From Aquiluna sp. (GTDB lineage Bacteria; Actinomycetota; Actinomycetes; Actinomycetales; Microbacteriaceae): DNA of 64,000 nt. Shown here in pieces: positions 1-18,383 of this stretch. The notes beneath the pieces are model-generated. The model saw nothing but the letters and a program-made list of their open reading frames with translations, was not told the origin of the DNA and ran no database searches. The translations under genes and the position numbers were made by a program. How positions within the stretch are numbered: position 1 is the stretch's first letter; every line of letters starts with the position of its first letter. The stretch lies in contig JAGYIJ010000001.1 of assembly GCA_018402685.1 (NCBI GenBank), forward strand, positions 1 to 64,000, read 5' to 3'.

Positions 1-4918
<4,918 letters not shown>

Positions 4919-4920
4919 CT

Positions 4921-6446
<1,526 letters not shown>

Positions 6447-6453
6447 AAAATTG

Positions 6454-6504
6454 TTTGCCTACAAGTAGGCAAGCATTTACGAGCCCACATCCCGAGGGAT
6501 GTGA
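6454..6504 (-). other. Two hairpins in the rRNA leader just upstream of 16S copy B
   Basis: Inverted repeats TTGCCTAC-AA-GTAGGCAA and CACATCCC-GA-GGGATGTG next to the 16S 5' end; possible processing or antitermination structures. Confidence 0.45.
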
Positions 6505-6691
6505 GTTCAATTTGATTTGGCTTTCGAACTGTCTACTGACAATTCTTATTTATCTTTATCCAAAAGGAATCTCTGCAGAAACCGAAGTTTCTGCCGAGGT
6601 TTTTGGCATCGACATTGTGCACGCTGTTGAGTTCTCAAAGATCGGATGCATCTGACTTCATCTTGCGAATCATCTTCAGAGCAACTTCTCA

Positions 6692-6719
6692 AGTCTACCG
6701 ACTTTGCGACCCCTGTCAA
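6692..6719 (-). promoter_or_regulatory. Putative rrn promoter (TTGACA-16-TAGACT)
   Basis: Minus strand TTGACA ggggtcgcaaagtcgg TAGACT upstream of the 16S leader. Confidence 0.6.
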
Positions 6720-6882
6720 CCCTCGGTTTCCCTTGAGTTTTCAGGCATTCACGCCATCGACGGACCTAAATCCTAGACACTAAAACACATGGCCACAAGG
6801 GCCAATTTTTTAGCTTTTGGAAGTGTTGCACTTGAGCCGGCGATCTCAATCGGATCTTGCCAAACTTTGGTCAACTCGGGAA

Positions 6883-6912
6883 AGCTTAGTGACGTTTTGG
6901 TAACACTGTCAA
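6883..6912 (-). promoter_or_regulatory. Putative second upstream rrn promoter (TTGACA-18-TAAGCT)
   Basis: Minus strand TTGACA gtgttaccaaaacgtcac TAAGCT between tyrS and the rrn operon. Confidence 0.45.
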
Positions 6913-6935
6913 ATCAAAACGGGCTGTGTTTTGAA

Positions 6936-8231
6936 TTATTTAAAAAACAATCCCGCCAAGTTCTTCTTGCCCTTAGAAATAAGGGCAAGACCGCCTACTA
7001 AAAGGTCTTCAACAATGGCTTCTGTGGATTCAATCTTTTGCTGGTTCACACTCACAGAGCCGGCCTCAATTGCTCGCCTGGCATCGGAGTTACTCGATGC
7101 CAGCCCCACTGCCACCAGAGCTTCAATCACGCTTACACCCTTAGGGACCTCAGCATTTGGAAGCTCGACCAAAGCCGACATCAGTGTCTTGTGATCAAGT
7201 GAGCGAACATCTCCCCCACCAAAGAGTGCAAGAGCTGCGTCCCTGGCGGCCTCGGCCTCTTGCCTGGAGTGCACCAACTCGGTCACCTCTAAAGCCAGCC
7301 TGCGCTGGGCTTCACGCTTGAACGGCTCGTCCCTGACCATGATTTCGTATTCGGCAATCTCGGCACGGGTGAGGAAGGTGAAGACCTTGAGGCGATCAAT
7401 GACGTCCGCATCATCGGTGTTCAACCAGAACTGATACATCGCATAAGGGCTCGTTAGCTCGGCATCCAGCCAAATCGCATTGCCCTCACTCTTGCCAAAC
7501 TTCTTGCCATCGGCATTGGTGATCAAAGGCGTAGCGATCAGGTGAACGCTCTTGCCCTCGACCTTGTGAACCAAATCGGTGCCTGCGGTTAGGTTGCCCC
7601 ACTGGTCACTACCACCGGTCTGCATCACACAGCCATAGCGCTGGTAAAGCTCTAGGAAGTCCATGCCCTGCAGCACCTGGTAGCTGAACTCGGTGTAGCT
7701 AATGCCGCTGTCAGAGTTCAACCTCGCACTAACCGCATCCTTCGAGAGCATCTTGCCAACCCGGAAGTGCTTGCCAATCTCTCTCAAAAAGTCAATTGCG
7801 CTGTAGCCGCTGGTCCAATCCAAATTGTTGACCATGCGCGCTGCATGCTCGCCCTCAAAGTCCAAAAAGCGTCTGTTCTGATCAGCAAGCTTTTCAACCC
7901 ACTCACCAACAGTCTCACGATCGTTCAGGGTGCGCTCCGCAGTTGGCTTAGGGTCACCAATCAAACCGGTTGCTCCACCAACCAGGGCAAGCGGCAGGTG
8001 ACCTGCCAGCTGCAGCCTGCGCATTGTCAGAAGCTGAACCAGGTTGCCTAGGTGCAAAGATGGTGCGGTTGGGTCAAAGCCGCAGTAAAAGGTAATTTGG
8101 CCAGAGAGCGCTTTTCGCAGCTCGTCTTCATCCGTTGAGAGTGCGACCAGGCCGCGCCATTTGAGCTCGTCAAGGATGTGCTCAAATGACGGATCGTTCG
8201 CCTGCGCCCTGAGAGATTCTTTGGTAGCCAT
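6936..8231 (-). CDS. tyrS: Tyrosine--tRNA ligase
   Basis: TyrRS motifs FDPTAPSLHLGN and KFGKSEGNAIWL, C-terminal S4-like domain. Confidence 0.97.
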   Translation of the reverse strand: MATKESLRAQANDPSFEHILDELKWRGLVALSTDEDELRKALSGQITFYCGFDPTAPSLHLGNLVQLLTMRRLQLAGHLPLALVGGATGLIGDPKPTAERTLNDRETVGEWVEKLADQNRRFLDFEGEHAARMVNNLDWTSGYSAIDFLREIGKHFRVGKMLSKDAVSARLNSDSGISYTEFSYQVLQGMDFLELYQRYGCVMQTGGSDQWGNLTAGTDLVHKVEGKSVHLIATPLITNADGKKFGKSEGNAIWLDAELTSPYAMYQFWLNTDDADVIDRLKVFTFLTRAEIAEYEIMVRDEPFKREAQRRLALEVTELVHSRQEAEAARDAALALFGGGDVRSLDHKTLMSALVELPNAEVPKGVSVIEALVAVGLASSNSDARRAIEAGSVSVNQQKIESTEAIVEDLLVGGLALISKGKKNLAGLFFK

Positions 8232-9631
8232 TAGCTCTTCCCGTGTGGTGCAATTTTTCTAAGTTGAACCAGCTGCTCGACAACCTGCGAGCTTGCGGTG
8301 CCTCCGGCACCGTTTCTAGCTTCAATCGAACCCGAGACACTCAGCACCTTTTTCACCTCGGGCTTTAGGTGCTTGGAAACCGAGGCCAACTGCTCATCGG
8401 ACAACATTGAAAGTTCAATACCCTCAACCTCGCAGAACCGCACCAGCTCCCCGGTGATCTCGTGGGCATCGCGGAATGCGACCCCTTGGGTCACTAACCA
8501 CTCTGCAACATCGGTTGCCAGCGAGAAGCCTTGTGGTGCAAGCTCCTCCAAGCGCTCCTTGTTGAAAGTCAAAGTCGCAACCATTCCGGTGAAGGCCGGC
8601 AGCACCAGCATCAGAGAGTCAAAAGAGTCAAAGATCGGCTCCTTGTCCTCTTGCAGGTCTCGGTTATAGCTAAGTGGCAGGCCTTTTAGGGTGGCGAGCA
8701 GACCGCTGAGATTTCCGATCATCCTGCCGGCTTTGCCCCTGGCTAGCTCTGCAATATCGGGGTTTTTCTTTTGCGGCATGATCGAAGATCCGGTCGAGAA
8801 CTGATCGGCAAGCTGGATGTAGGAAAACTCCTTGGTCGCCCAAGCAATTATTTCCTCGCTAAAGCGCGATAGGTCAATAGAAATCATGCTCAGGATGAAT
8901 GCGAACTCGGCAACCAGGTCCCTTGAGCTGGTTGCATCCATGCTGTTCTCTGTCACACCAGCAAAGCCCAACTCCTTGGCAACCAGTTTTGGATCGAGCC
9001 CAAGGGTGTTACCAGCAAGCGCTCCTGCTCCATAGGGAGAGTAGTTGGTGCGCGCTCGCCAATTCTCTAGGCGCTGCAGGTTCCTAACCTGCGGCCAGGC
9101 ATGAGCTAAGAGGTGGTGAGAAAGCAAAACAGGTTGGGCATGCTGGAAGTGAGTCCTGCCCGGCATCGCAACACCCAGGTGGTTTTCCGCCTGAGAGCAA
9201 AGGGCATCTAGGTAGCCAATAAGTTGATTCTCAATCTCGGTTGCGGCATCGAGCATGAACGAGCGCACCAGCGTTGCAATCTGATCGTTTCTAGACCTAC
9301 CCGCTCGCACCTTGCCGGCAATCTCCGCGCCAGCGATCTCTATCAGCCCGCGCTCCAGAGCTGCGTGAACGTCTTCCTCATCGGCCTTTGGCACAAACGC
9401 CCCCGATGCCACCCGCTTGGATAGCTCCTCGACCGCCTTTTCCAAGACTGAAAGCTCTTCATCACTTAGGTAGTTGGCTGCGTGCAGCGCTTTGAGGTGA
9501 GCGGCGGTGCCCTTTAGGTCGTACTGGGCTAACCGCCAGTCAAAATGAGTGGATTTCGAGAGCGCAGCTAGCGCGCCGTCGGGTCCGGAAGCAAACCTTC
9601 CGCCCCAGAGGGCATCGTTACTCTGTGCCAT
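8231..9631 (-). CDS. argH: Argininosuccinate lyase
   Basis: Signature [31 protein letters not shown]-terminus. Confidence 0.97.
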   Translation of the reverse strand: MAQSNDALWGGRFASGPDGALAALSKSTHFDWRLAQYDLKGTAAHLKALHAANYLSDEELSVLEKAVEELSKRVASGAFVPKADEEDVHAALERGLIEIAGAEIAGKVRAGRSRNDQIATLVRSFMLDAATEIENQLIGYLDALCSQAENHLGVAMPGRTHFQHAQPVLLSHHLLAHAWPQVRNLQRLENWRARTNYSPYGAGALAGNTLGLDPKLVAKELGFAGVTENSMDATSSRDLVAEFAFILSMISIDLSRFSEEIIAWATKEFSYIQLADQFSTGSSIMPQKKNPDIAELARGKAGRMIGNLSGLLATLKGLPLSYNRDLQEDKEPIFDSFDSLMLVLPAFTGMVATLTFNKERLEELAPQGFSLATDVAEWLVTQGVAFRDAHEITGELVRFCEVEGIELSMLSDEQLASVSKHLKPEVKKVLSVSGSIEARNGAGGTASSQVVEQLVQLRKIAPHGKS

Positions 9632-9646
9632 GTGAATCCTCTGCGC

Positions 9647-10570
9647 CTAGCTGTGTTTTGCCAAAAAGACCATTAGGGCCTTCTGAGCGTGCAGTCTATT
9701 CTCTGCCTCTTGCCAAACCAATGACCTGGGCCCATCGATTACCTCGCTACTGACCTCGAAGCCACGATAGGCAGGCAGGCAGTGCAGGAATACGGCGTCG
9801 CTATTGGCATGACCAAACAGCTCTTCGGTGACGCTGTAGCTTGCAAAGAGCTTTGCTCGCTTCTCGGCCTCAGCCTCCATGCCCATTGACACCCAGGTGT
9901 CGGTGGCAACCACATCAGCGCCTGAGACCGCCAACTTGGGATCGGTGGTAATCACAATCTCCTGTCCGAAATGGTCCGCGAAGGATTTAGCCTCGTCAAC
10001 AACTTTTTGATTGGGCAGGTAGCCCTCGGGCGCACTGATGGAAACACTCATTCCAGCCATTGCGGATGCGACCAAATAGGAATTGGCCATGTTGTTATTG
10101 GCATCGCCGACATAGGCCAGCTTGAGGCCCTTGGTTTTTCCAAAGCGTTCTTTGACGGTCATTAGATCGGCGAGCAACTGGCAAGGGTGCCAGTCATCGC
10201 TCAAAGAGTTAATCACCGGAACCGTGGAATTTGCCGCCATCTCTTCCAGCCCGGATTGTGCATAGGTGCGCCAGACAATCTGCTCGACCTGACGCTCCAA
10301 AACCTTTGCGGTATCTGCCACCGATTCCTTCTTGCCTAGCTGCGAGACACCGGAGTCAATAATCAGTGGCATTCCACCCAAATCGGCAATCCCAACCGCA
10401 AAAGACACCCTTGTTCTGGTCGAGGTCTTGTCAAATATCACGGCAACGGTCTTTGGGCCATCGAATGGACGCTCGCGAAAGCGGTCTGCCTTGAGGGCGA
10501 TAGCCAAGTCGATAACTTCCGCCTGCTCCTGTGGAGTCAGATCGCTATCTTTCAAAAAGTGTCTGGTCAT
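9647..10570 (-). CDS. argF: Ornithine carbamoyltransferase
   Basis: STRTRVSF carbamoyl-phosphate motif, HCLPAYRG motif. Confidence 0.96.
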   Translation of the reverse strand: MTRHFLKDSDLTPQEQAEVIDLAIALKADRFRERPFDGPKTVAVIFDKTSTRTRVSFAVGIADLGGMPLIIDSGVSQLGKKESVADTAKVLERQVEQIVWRTYAQSGLEEMAANSTVPVINSLSDDWHPCQLLADLMTVKERFGKTKGLKLAYVGDANNNMANSYLVASAMAGMSVSISAPEGYLPNQKVVDEAKSFADHFGQEIVITTDPKLAVSGADVVATDTWVSMGMEAEAEKRAKLFASYSVTEELFGHANSDAVFLHCLPAYRGFEVSSEVIDGPRSLVWQEAENRLHAQKALMVFLAKHS

Positions 10571-10575
10571 TCTCG

Positions 10576-11464
10576 CTACCTCGTTACCTGGGTCCCAACA
10601 CCGGCTTCGGTGAAGATCTCTAGCAAAATGCTGTGTGGTTCTCGGCCATCAATCACGTGGGCCTTCGGGACCCCTCCGGTGACAGCACTGAGGCAAGCCT
10701 GCATTTTTGGAACCATGCCGGATTCCAAACTTGGCAAAAGATCAATCAACTCAGCCCGGGTGATCTCGCTCAACAAAGAATCCCGATCTGGCCAGTTTGC
10801 ATAGAGCCCTGGCACATCCGGTCAACACCATTAGCTTCTCGGCCCCAAGAGCAACGGCAATTGCAGATGCTGCCAGATCCGCATTCACATTCAGCAATTG
10901 CCCAGAAGCATCTGGGGCAACTGAAGAGATCACCGGGACCTTGCCAAGGTTTAGAGCTTCAAGGATTGCCCTGGGGTTCACGGTTTTCACTTCTCCCACC
11001 AGCCCGAGATCAACTTCACCATCTGGGCCTCGGCCTTTGACCTTTACAGCCTTGAGTAGGTCCTGGTCCTCACCAGATAACACGGTTGTTTCCGCGCCAA
11101 AATCTGAGATCATCTCGGCGAGCCTGGCCGATATCTGATTTCTCAAAACGTCTCTAACCACATCCATGGTGGCCTGATCGGTATAGCGAAGACCGCCTCT
11201 GAACTCGCTTACGATGCCCATCTCGGCAAGCCTCGCGGTGATTTGTGGTCCACCGCCGTGCACCACGACCGGTTTTATGCCGACATACCTCAGATAGGCC
11301 ATGTCTTGAGCAAACGCCTTCTGCAACGCCTCGTCCACCATCGCGTTGCCGCCAAATTTAATGACGACCACCTTGTTGTGGAATTCGCGCAACCAGCCCA
11401 AAGACTCGATTAGGGTCTCGGCCTTAATCCTTGCCAGTGCTTGATCTTGGGATTGTGGAATCAT
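10576..11464 (-). pseudogene. argB: Acetylglutamate kinase, interrupted by a single-base insertion near 10820
   Basis: N-terminal ORF 10751-11464 ends ...[12 protein letters not shown]; the expected continuation ([19 protein letters not shown]...) is in another frame (10576-10815). Removing one C restores the ORF. Confidence 0.9.
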
Positions 11465-12618
11465 CAGCTCGAGTATTCGCTGTTCTCTGTCACGTATTCG
11501 TGAGTCAGATCGTTGGTCACGATGGTCGCAGCGTGCTCGCCAGCGTTGAGATTGATCAGCACATCCACCCGCTTGTCATGAAGATCAACCAAGGAGCGAT
11601 CATTGGCCGGCTCTCCCTTTGCCGAGATCAAAACTCCGTTCATGCTGACATCGATGTTGTAGGGGTCAAATTCCGCTTTTGTGACGCCAACCGCCGCCAG
11701 GATCCTGCCCCAGTTCGGATCGTTTCCGTAGATCGCGGCTTTGAACAAATTGTTTCTTGCCACCGATCGCGAAACCTCGACCGCATCCTCTTCCGATGCA
11801 GCACCACTGGTGGTGATGTGTATCGAGTGCGAAGCACCCTCGGCATCATCCAAGAGTTTTAGCGCCAGCTCTTCACAAAGCGAGGTCAACAATTGCGTGA
11901 ATTCCGTTAGTTCAGGGCTAACACCACTTGCTCCCGATGCCATCAGCGTCACCTGATCATTGGTAGACATGCAGCCATCGGAATCTAAACGATCAAAGCT
12001 CACCCTGGTTGCCTGCCTGAGGCAGGCATCCAAAGAACCAGAGTCCAAGCTGGCATCGGTCGTAATAACAACAAGCATGGTTGCAAGCCCCGGTGCCAGC
12101 ATGCCCGCACCCTTTGCCATTCCACCGATTTTGTAACCCTGAGGAGAGGTTCGCTCACTAAGTTTGGGGACGGTGTCGGTGGTCATGATTGCCAGTGCCG
12201 CACTCTCGCCGCCCTCGGTCGAAAGCTCACTAAAGGCCTCTTTCACTCCGGCAAACAACTTTTCCTGATTTAGCTGCTCGCCAATTAGACCGGTCGAGCA
12301 AACCACCACATCCGAAGCGGCAACACCCAACAGCTCAGCCACCAACTCGGCCGATGCGTGAGTGGTTTGAAAACCCTGGGCGCCGGTGTAGCAATTAGCA
12401 CCACCGGAGTTCAACAGCACCGCTTCTGCCACGCCATCTTTGATCACCTGCTCAGACCAGAGAATGGGGTTTGCCTTGCAGCGGTTAGTGGTGAAAACCG
12501 CAGCCGCTGACTTTTCTGGCCCAAGGTTTTGCACCAGGGCGACATCTTTTTTACCCGAGGCCTTTAGGCCGCTGGCTACGCCGGCTGCTAAAAAGCCTTT
12601 GGGAAAACTCACACTCAC
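11464..12618 (-). CDS. argJ: Bifunctional glutamate N-acetyltransferase/amino-acid acetyltransferase
   Basis: ArgJ motifs [35 protein letters not shown]. Confidence 0.96.
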   Translation of the reverse strand: MSVSFPKGFLAAGVASGLKASGKKDVALVQNLGPEKSAAAVFTTNRCKANPILWSEQVIKDGVAEAVLLNSGGANCYTGAQGFQTTHASAELVAELLGVAASDVVVCSTGLIGEQLNQEKLFAGVKEAFSELSTEGGESAALAIMTTDTVPKLSERTSPQGYKIGGMAKGAGMLAPGLATMLVVITTDASLDSGSLDACLRQATRVSFDRLDSDGCMSTNDQVTLMASGASGVSPELTEFTQLLTSLCEELALKLLDDAEGASHSIHITTSGAASEEDAVEVSRSVARNNLFKAAIYGNDPNWGRILAAVGVTKAEFDPYNIDVSMNGVLISAKGEPANDRSLVDLHDKRVDVLINLNAGEHAATIVTNDLTHEYVTENSEYSS

Positions 12619-13661
12619 GGAGCCACCCCAACGTTTGTGAGGCCAGTCTGCTCGGTGAGCCCAAGAGCGATATTCATGGACTGGATTGCAGCTCCTGCGG
12701 TGCCCTTCACCAGGTTGTCAATCGCACTCACGATCACAGCCCTGCCAGCATGCTCGTCAAAACTGAGTCCGATCTGGACATTGTTTGAACCCAGCACCGC
12801 ACCCGTCGAAGGGAACTCGCCTTCGTCCAGAACCTGAATGAAACTCTCGTCCTGATAGGCATCCAGATAAATCTCGCGCAGATACTCAAGCGAGAACCGA
12901 GAGCCAATCTTCACGGTGTTGACAGCCAAGATCCCCCTGGACATTGGCACCAATACCGGCGTGAAAGAGACACTGGCGTGCTTGCCGGAGGCAAGCATCA
13001 AGTTCTGCTCAATCTCGGGGATATGGCGGTGCACTCCCCCGACTCCGTAAGCCCTGGCTGAACCCGAGAGCTCACTTGCCAACAGATCTGCTCGCAGCGC
13101 TCTGCCCGCTCCAGAGGAGCCGACCGACAATACGCTGACCACTTCCTCGGGTTCGATCAAACCCGCCGTTAGCCCAGGGGCCAAAGCCAAGGAAACAGCG
13201 GTCACGTTGCAACCGGGAACCGCAATCCTTCTTGCCTCGCGGAGCCTGCCGCGCAGCTTGCCACCATCGGCAAGGGTTAGCTCTGGTAGTCCGTATGGCC
13301 AGCTGCCGGCGTGAGGGGTGCCATAGTAGGCCTCCCATGCCTCGGCGCTTTGCAGCCTGAAATCTGCACCACAATCCAAGATCATCGTGTGAAGCGGCAT
13401 TGACTCTGCAAGCTGGGCGCTCTTGGTGTGTGGCAGAGCAAGAAACACGACCTCGTGACCCGAAAGGTTTTCGACACTCGTCTCCATGAGCACACGGTCT
13501 TTGAACTCTGGGATGTGGGGGTGGAACTTGCCAAGACGCTCACCTGCGTTGGTGTTCGCGGTCACGTTCCCCAAATCAAGCATTGGGTGAGCGGCAATCA
13601 AGCGCAGTAGCTCTCCGCCGACATAACCACTGGCCCCGGCTACTGCAACTTGAATGGTCAA
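12615..13661 (-). CDS. argC: N-acetyl-gamma-glutamyl-phosphate reductase
   Basis: [15 protein letters not shown]-terminus and [13 protein letters not shown] active-site region. Confidence 0.95.
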   Translation of the reverse strand: MTIQVAVAGASGYVGGELLRLIAAHPMLDLGNVTANTNAGERLGKFHPHIPEFKDRVLMETSVENLSGHEVVFLALPHTKSAQLAESMPLHTMILDCGADFRLQSAEAWEAYYGTPHAGSWPYGLPELTLADGGKLRGRLREARRIAVPGCNVTAVSLALAPGLTAGLIEPEEVVSVLSVGSSGAGRALRADLLASELSGSARAYGVGGVHRHIPEIEQNLMLASGKHASVSFTPVLVPMSRGILAVNTVKIGSRFSLEYLREIYLDAYQDESFIQVLDEGEFPSTGAVLGSNNVQIGLSFDEHAGRAVIVSAIDNLVKGTAGAAIQSMNIALGLTEQTGLTNVGVAP

Positions 13662-16143
13662 TTTGCCCTCAGTTCTGCTCCGTGCTGCTCCTTGGCCTTT
13701 GCCACCGCTGAATCGCGTGCGATTGTTGCCTCGGCTTGCGTGAGTGTTTTGTCCTTTGCCCTAAAGCGAAGAGCGAAGGTGAGTGACTTCTGACCCTCGG
13801 CAATACCCTGCCCACGATAGTCATCCGTGAGCCTGATATCTTCAAGCAACTCACCTGCGCCGTCCTTCAGCGTCTTCAGCACGCTGGCTGCAGGAATCGA
13901 TTCATCAATCAAGAGAGAAATGTCCTGGGTCGCAGCGGGCATGGGGTTGACCTCACCAGCTTGAACCGTCTCTGGGGCCAGCGCGAAGATCGCATCTAGG
14001 TCGAGCTCAAAGGCGCCAACTCGCCTTGGCAGGTGGTTATCGCTGGCAATATCCGGGTGAATCTCGCCAACCGAGCCGACCTCAGAGCCATTCACCAAAA
14101 CCTTGGCCGCGCGTCCGGGGTGGTAACCATGGATCTCGCTCTGGATCAGATCAACCTCTGTGCCGGCAAGTTTGGCAATAAACCTAACGGCATCAACCAT
14201 CTGCGGGTACCCAGCCTCAATAGCGCTCACCGACAGCTCACCCTGCACCCAATCACCCAGTGCAACTCCGGCAACGTGCCTAGGCTGCAAAGGAATCGAG
14301 TTGTTCAACTGCTCGAGGGTTTTCTCGCTTGGCCTTTGGTTCCCAACCGGAAGATCAGCGACGGTGGGTCCTTGCGGATCCAAGAACACCGAACCCTCTT
14401 CGATAAGCGCCAGGTTCACAAATCCACGCGACAGGTTCCTGCTGGCAGCCTGAATCAGCCCTGGCAGCATGGATCTTCTGAGCTCACCGCGCTCTGACTG
14501 GATTGGGTTCTCTAGCTCAACACCCTTCACACCAGCAAAGAGCTCATTGTCATCGCGAGACACAAACGGGTAGTTCAAAACCTCAACGAAACCCGCGCCG
14601 GTCAGGCTGCCGAGCACTCTGCGGCGATATTGCTGTCTCGGGGTAAAGCCGCGACCTGGAGGCGCGACCGGAATCGTGGCTGGAATCTTGTCATAACCAA
14701 CCAGTCGCGCGACCTCTTCAACCAAATCGGTTTTGTGGCGAAGGTCAGGGCGCCAAGAAGGAACCTTGGCGCTCAGGCTTTCACCTTCGACATGAACCGC
14801 CGCCCCAATAGCCTCGAGGCTGGAGACGATCTGTTCAGTCGAGTAGCTCACGCCAACATGCTTACTGGGGAACTGCAAGTCCATTTCGATCGCCGGGGAA
14901 TCAACTACCGCGTTCACCTCTGCTCCCAGGCCACTGAGCTTGCCACCGGCAAGCTCGATGAGCAGCTGAGCTGCCCTGGTTGCCGCGAAGGGTGCCAGCT
15001 CGGGGTCAACACCACGCTCGAAGCGCTTGGATGCCTCGGATGGTAGTTTGTGGCGACGAGAGGCTCTGTGCAATGGAAATCGGGTCGAAGACGGCGGCTT
15101 CCAGAATGACGGCGGTTGTAGTTTCAGAAACCTCGGTGGAAGCACCACCCATAACTCCCGCAATGCCAATCGGTCCAGAATCGTCGGTGATCAAAAGATC
15201 CTCGACATCAAGTGCTCTGACCTTGCCATCCAGGGTTTCAAGCTGCTTCGCCAGCTTTGGCCCTGCGCACCGTGATTCCACCGGTCAGCTTTGCTAAGTC
15301 ATAGGCGTGAAGTGGTTGACCCAGCTCCAGCATCACGTAGTTGGTGATGTCGACCGCAATAGAAATAGAGCGCATGCCAGCAAGCTTTAGCCGCTGCTTC
15401 ATCCATTCCGGAACAGATGCGGTGGCATCAATACCTTCAACGCCCAAAAGCAAAAACCGAGAGCAGCCGTCAACCCCGTGGATTGGAGAAACATCTTCAA
15501 CCTTGAGCCCAAAGCCACTTCCCGCTGCAGGCTGGATCTTGGTAATCGGGTCAGTGAACTTGTTTCCAGTGGCGTGAGAGAACTCTCTTGCCACTCCCCT
15601 GATCGAAAGCGCATAGCCGCGGTCTGGGGTGACATTGATCTCGGCAGCTGACTGATCGAGACCCAGAAGCTTGATGGCATCGGTGCCGACCTCGGCATCG
15701 ATGCCTATTTCACCTAGGCGCAAGATGCCATCGTGCTCATCGCTCAGACCCAGCTCCTTGGAGGATGCAATCATGCCGTCAGAAACGTGGCCGTAGGTTT
15801 TGCGTGCAGCGATTGCAAACCCGCCCGGGAGCTCAGAACCAGGAAGTGAGACAACAACCTTGTCACCAACAAAGAAATTGCGAGCGCCGCAGACGATTCC
15901 ACGAACAGCTTCGTCGCCATCTTTGGCGACTCGAACCTGACACCAGCGAATGGTTTTGCCGTTGGACTGCTCTTCTTCTTGGAACTCGAGCACCTCTCCA
16001 ACAACGATTGGGCCTTTTAGCTCGCCGCCGATGGCGCCCTCTTCCTCGAGGCCAACCTTGACAAGCTCAGCCATCACATCGTGCGGGGTCTTGGCCTCGC
16101 CCAGATCGACGTGCTCCTCAAGCCAACTCAGTGGAACCTTCAT
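13658..16143 (-). pseudogene. pheT: Phenylalanine--tRNA ligase beta subunit, split by two single-base insertions (near 15068 and 15247)
   Basis: Three ORFs in different frames (15238-16143, 15006-15281, 13658-15169) join into one PheT; FDPISIA|RASRRHKLPSEASKRFERGVDPEL is split across frames. Confidence 0.92.
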
Positions 16144-17217
16144 CTAGATCACCGACCCGAACTGCTCTGAGAACCGCACATCGGCTTCAACCATGTCGTG
16201 CATGTCGGTGACACCGTTTCTAAACATCAGGGTTCTCTCAATACCCATACCAAATGCAAAGCCCGAGTAGACCTCGGGGTCAATGCCGGCAGCCAATAGA
16301 ACATTCGGGTTCACCATGCCGCAACCGCCCCACTCAACCCAGCGCGGTCCGCCCTTGGCATCCGGGTGCCAGACATCTAGCTCGGCACTTGGTTCGGTGA
16401 ATGGGAAAAAGCTTGGCCTCAAGCGAATCTTGGCCTCCGGGCCAAACATCACCCTGGCAAAGTGCTCCAGCGTGCCGCGCAAATCCGCCATCGTCAGACC
16501 CTTGTCGATGGCCAGACCCTCGACCTGGTGAAAAACAGGTGTGTGGGTAGCATCAAGCTCGTCGGTCCTAAAGACCCTTCCCGGACAAAGCACGTAGACC
16601 GGCAACTCCCGCTCCAACAATGAGCGCACCTGCACCGGAGAGGTGTGGGTGCGTAGCAAAAGGTGAGCTTCGACCGGAGAAACAAAGAAGGTGTCCTGCA
16701 TTGCCCTGGCCGGGTGGTCCGGGTGGAAATTCAGGGCGTCAAAGTTAAACCACTCGTTTTCTAGTTCCGGCCCATCGGCAATCTCCCAACCCATGCCAAC
16801 AAAGACCTCGGAAACCTGGTCCATCAATAGTGATAGCGGGTGTCTGGCACCGTGGCGAAGGACTGAGGGAGAAGCGGTGATGTCTACGGTCTCGCTCTTG
16901 AGCTGCTCTTTGCGCTCAAGAGCCTCAAGCTCGGACTCTTTGGCCTCAAAGGCGGCATTCAGCTCAGCCCTGGCTGAACCAACCAGCTTGCCAGCATTGG
17001 CCTTTTGGTCATTCGGGAGGTCTTTGATCAGTGCATTTAGCTTGCTGATTGGGGAAGACTCCCCCACCAATTTGCTCTTGAGGCTCCTGAGGTCCTGCGC
17101 AGATTGCACTGTCGCCAGTTCCGCAAGACTCTCTTCAAGCGCTTGGCTGACGGATTGCTCTGTTAGTTGGCTGGACACCCGCACAAGTTTAGCGACTGCG
17201 GTTCTGCGCGAAGGCAC
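16144..17217 (-). CDS. pheS: Phenylalanine--tRNA ligase alpha subunit
   Basis: LLRTHTSPVQ, GCGMVNPNVL and FAFGMGIERTLM motifs; start codon uncertain. Confidence 0.95.
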   Translation of the reverse strand: MPSRRTAVAKLVRVSSQLTEQSVSQALEESLAELATVQSAQDLRSLKSKLVGESSPISKLNALIKDLPNDQKANAGKLVGSARAELNAAFEAKESELEALERKEQLKSETVDITASPSVLRHGARHPLSLLMDQVSEVFVGMGWEIADGPELENEWFNFDALNFHPDHPARAMQDTFFVSPVEAHLLLRTHTSPVQVRSLLERELPVYVLCPGRVFRTDELDATHTPVFHQVEGLAIDKGLTMADLRGTLEHFARVMFGPEAKIRLRPSFFPFTEPSAELDVWHPDAKGGPRWVEWGGCGMVNPNVLLAAGIDPEVYSGFAFGMGIERTLMFRNGVTDMHDMVEADVRFSEQFGSVI

Positions 17218-17977
17218 TCTGATAAAGGCAAACTGAAGCTGCCGTGGCTAGATTCAACGACTCGGCACTGCCATAGATTGGAAGCCCAACCACCTCATCT
17301 GCCAAATCCAGCAAATCTTTGGAGAGTCCGTGGGCCTCATTGCCAAAGACCCAGACCGTTGGGTTTTGCAGTTCGGCTTCCATTTCAGTGATTGGCCTGC
17401 CACCGCCCGAGGTTGCAAAAACCTGCAATCCGGCAGCCTTTAGGTCAGCGAGTGCATTGGCTGAATCGGCTTCAATCACGGTCGGCAGGTGAAACAGGCT
17501 GCCAGTAGTCGAGCGCACCAGCTTGGGGTTGTAGAGATCGACGGAGTCTTTCGAGAACACGATGCCATCAGCCCCAGCTGCATCTGCTGCTCGCAAGATA
17601 GTCCCGGCGTTGCCCGGATCCCGAACCTGATCCATGAGGGCTACCAACTTGGGCTTGTCATTGATAACCAGCTCAAGGTCGACATCGAGCTGGTAAGCGA
17701 CGCTCACAACACCCTGGGGTGTCTTGGTGTCAGAGATGCGATCCATCACGCGGTCATTAACCAGCGTCACCTCAACCGGGAGATCTGCAAAAAGCTCCGG
17801 GCGCGCTGAAACGGCAGCCTCGGTGGCAAACACTTCAACAATTAGGTCGTGGTGAAAAGCGAGTTCCTTCAAGCCTTGGAACCCCTCAAGCAAAAAGAGC
17901 CCGGTTTCATACCGGGCATCTTTTTGGTTGAGTCTTGCAATCCCCTTGACCCGCTCGGATCGAGGATCACTAAGCAT
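17189..17977 (-). CDS. SpoU/TrmH-family RNA methyltransferase
   Basis: DQVRDPGNAGTILRAADAAGADGI, FGNEAHGLS, SLNLATAASVCLYQ motifs. Confidence 0.92.
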   Translation of the reverse strand: MLSDPRSERVKGIARLNQKDARYETGLFLLEGFQGLKELAFHHDLIVEVFATEAAVSARPELFADLPVEVTLVNDRVMDRISDTKTPQGVVSVAYQLDVDLELVINDKPKLVALMDQVRDPGNAGTILRAADAAGADGIVFSKDSVDLYNPKLVRSTTGSLFHLPTVIEADSANALADLKAAGLQVFATSGGGRPITEMEAELQNPTVWVFGNEAHGLSKDLLDLADEVVGLPIYGSAESLNLATAASVCLYQSAFAQNRSR

Positions 17978-18360
17978 TAGCTCGCCTTTGGAGCGTTCAC
18001 GTCCTGAGGCAATGCGCCCTTGGCAGCTGCAACCAGGGTTGCAAATGACTTGGGGTCGTGGATTGCCATGTCGGAGAGGATCCTGCGGTCAACCTCGATG
18101 CCAGCCAGGTTTAGACCCTGGATGAAGCGGTTGTAGGTCATGCCGTTTAGACGGGCTGCAGCGTTGATGCGCTGAATCCACAGTCTGCGGAAATTACCCT
18201 TGCGGTCCTTGCGGTCGTTGTATGCGTATACCAACGAGTGCAATAGCTGCTGCTTTGCCTGACGGTATAGGCGTGAACGCTGCCCACGGTAACCGTGGGC
18301 ACGCTCTAGAACAACGCGACGCTTCTTGTGCGAGTTGACGGCGTTTTTTACTCTTGCCAT
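17977..18360 (-). CDS. rplT: 50S ribosomal protein L20
   Basis: [33 protein letters not shown]. Confidence 0.98.
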   Translation of the reverse strand: MARVKNAVNSHKKRRVVLERAHGYRGQRSRLYRQAKQQLLHSLVYAYNDRKDRKGNFRRLWIQRINAAARLNGMTYNRFIQGLNLAGIEVDRRILSDMAIHDPKSFATLVAAAKGALPQDVNAPKAS

Positions 18361-18383
18361 TTTTACTCCTTATTCGCGCTCGC

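Noticed and set aside
13072-13374. ORFs antisense or out of frame inside argC, pheT, rnj, pnp, infB and others
   Set aside because: High-coding-density shadow ORFs without family-like sequence.
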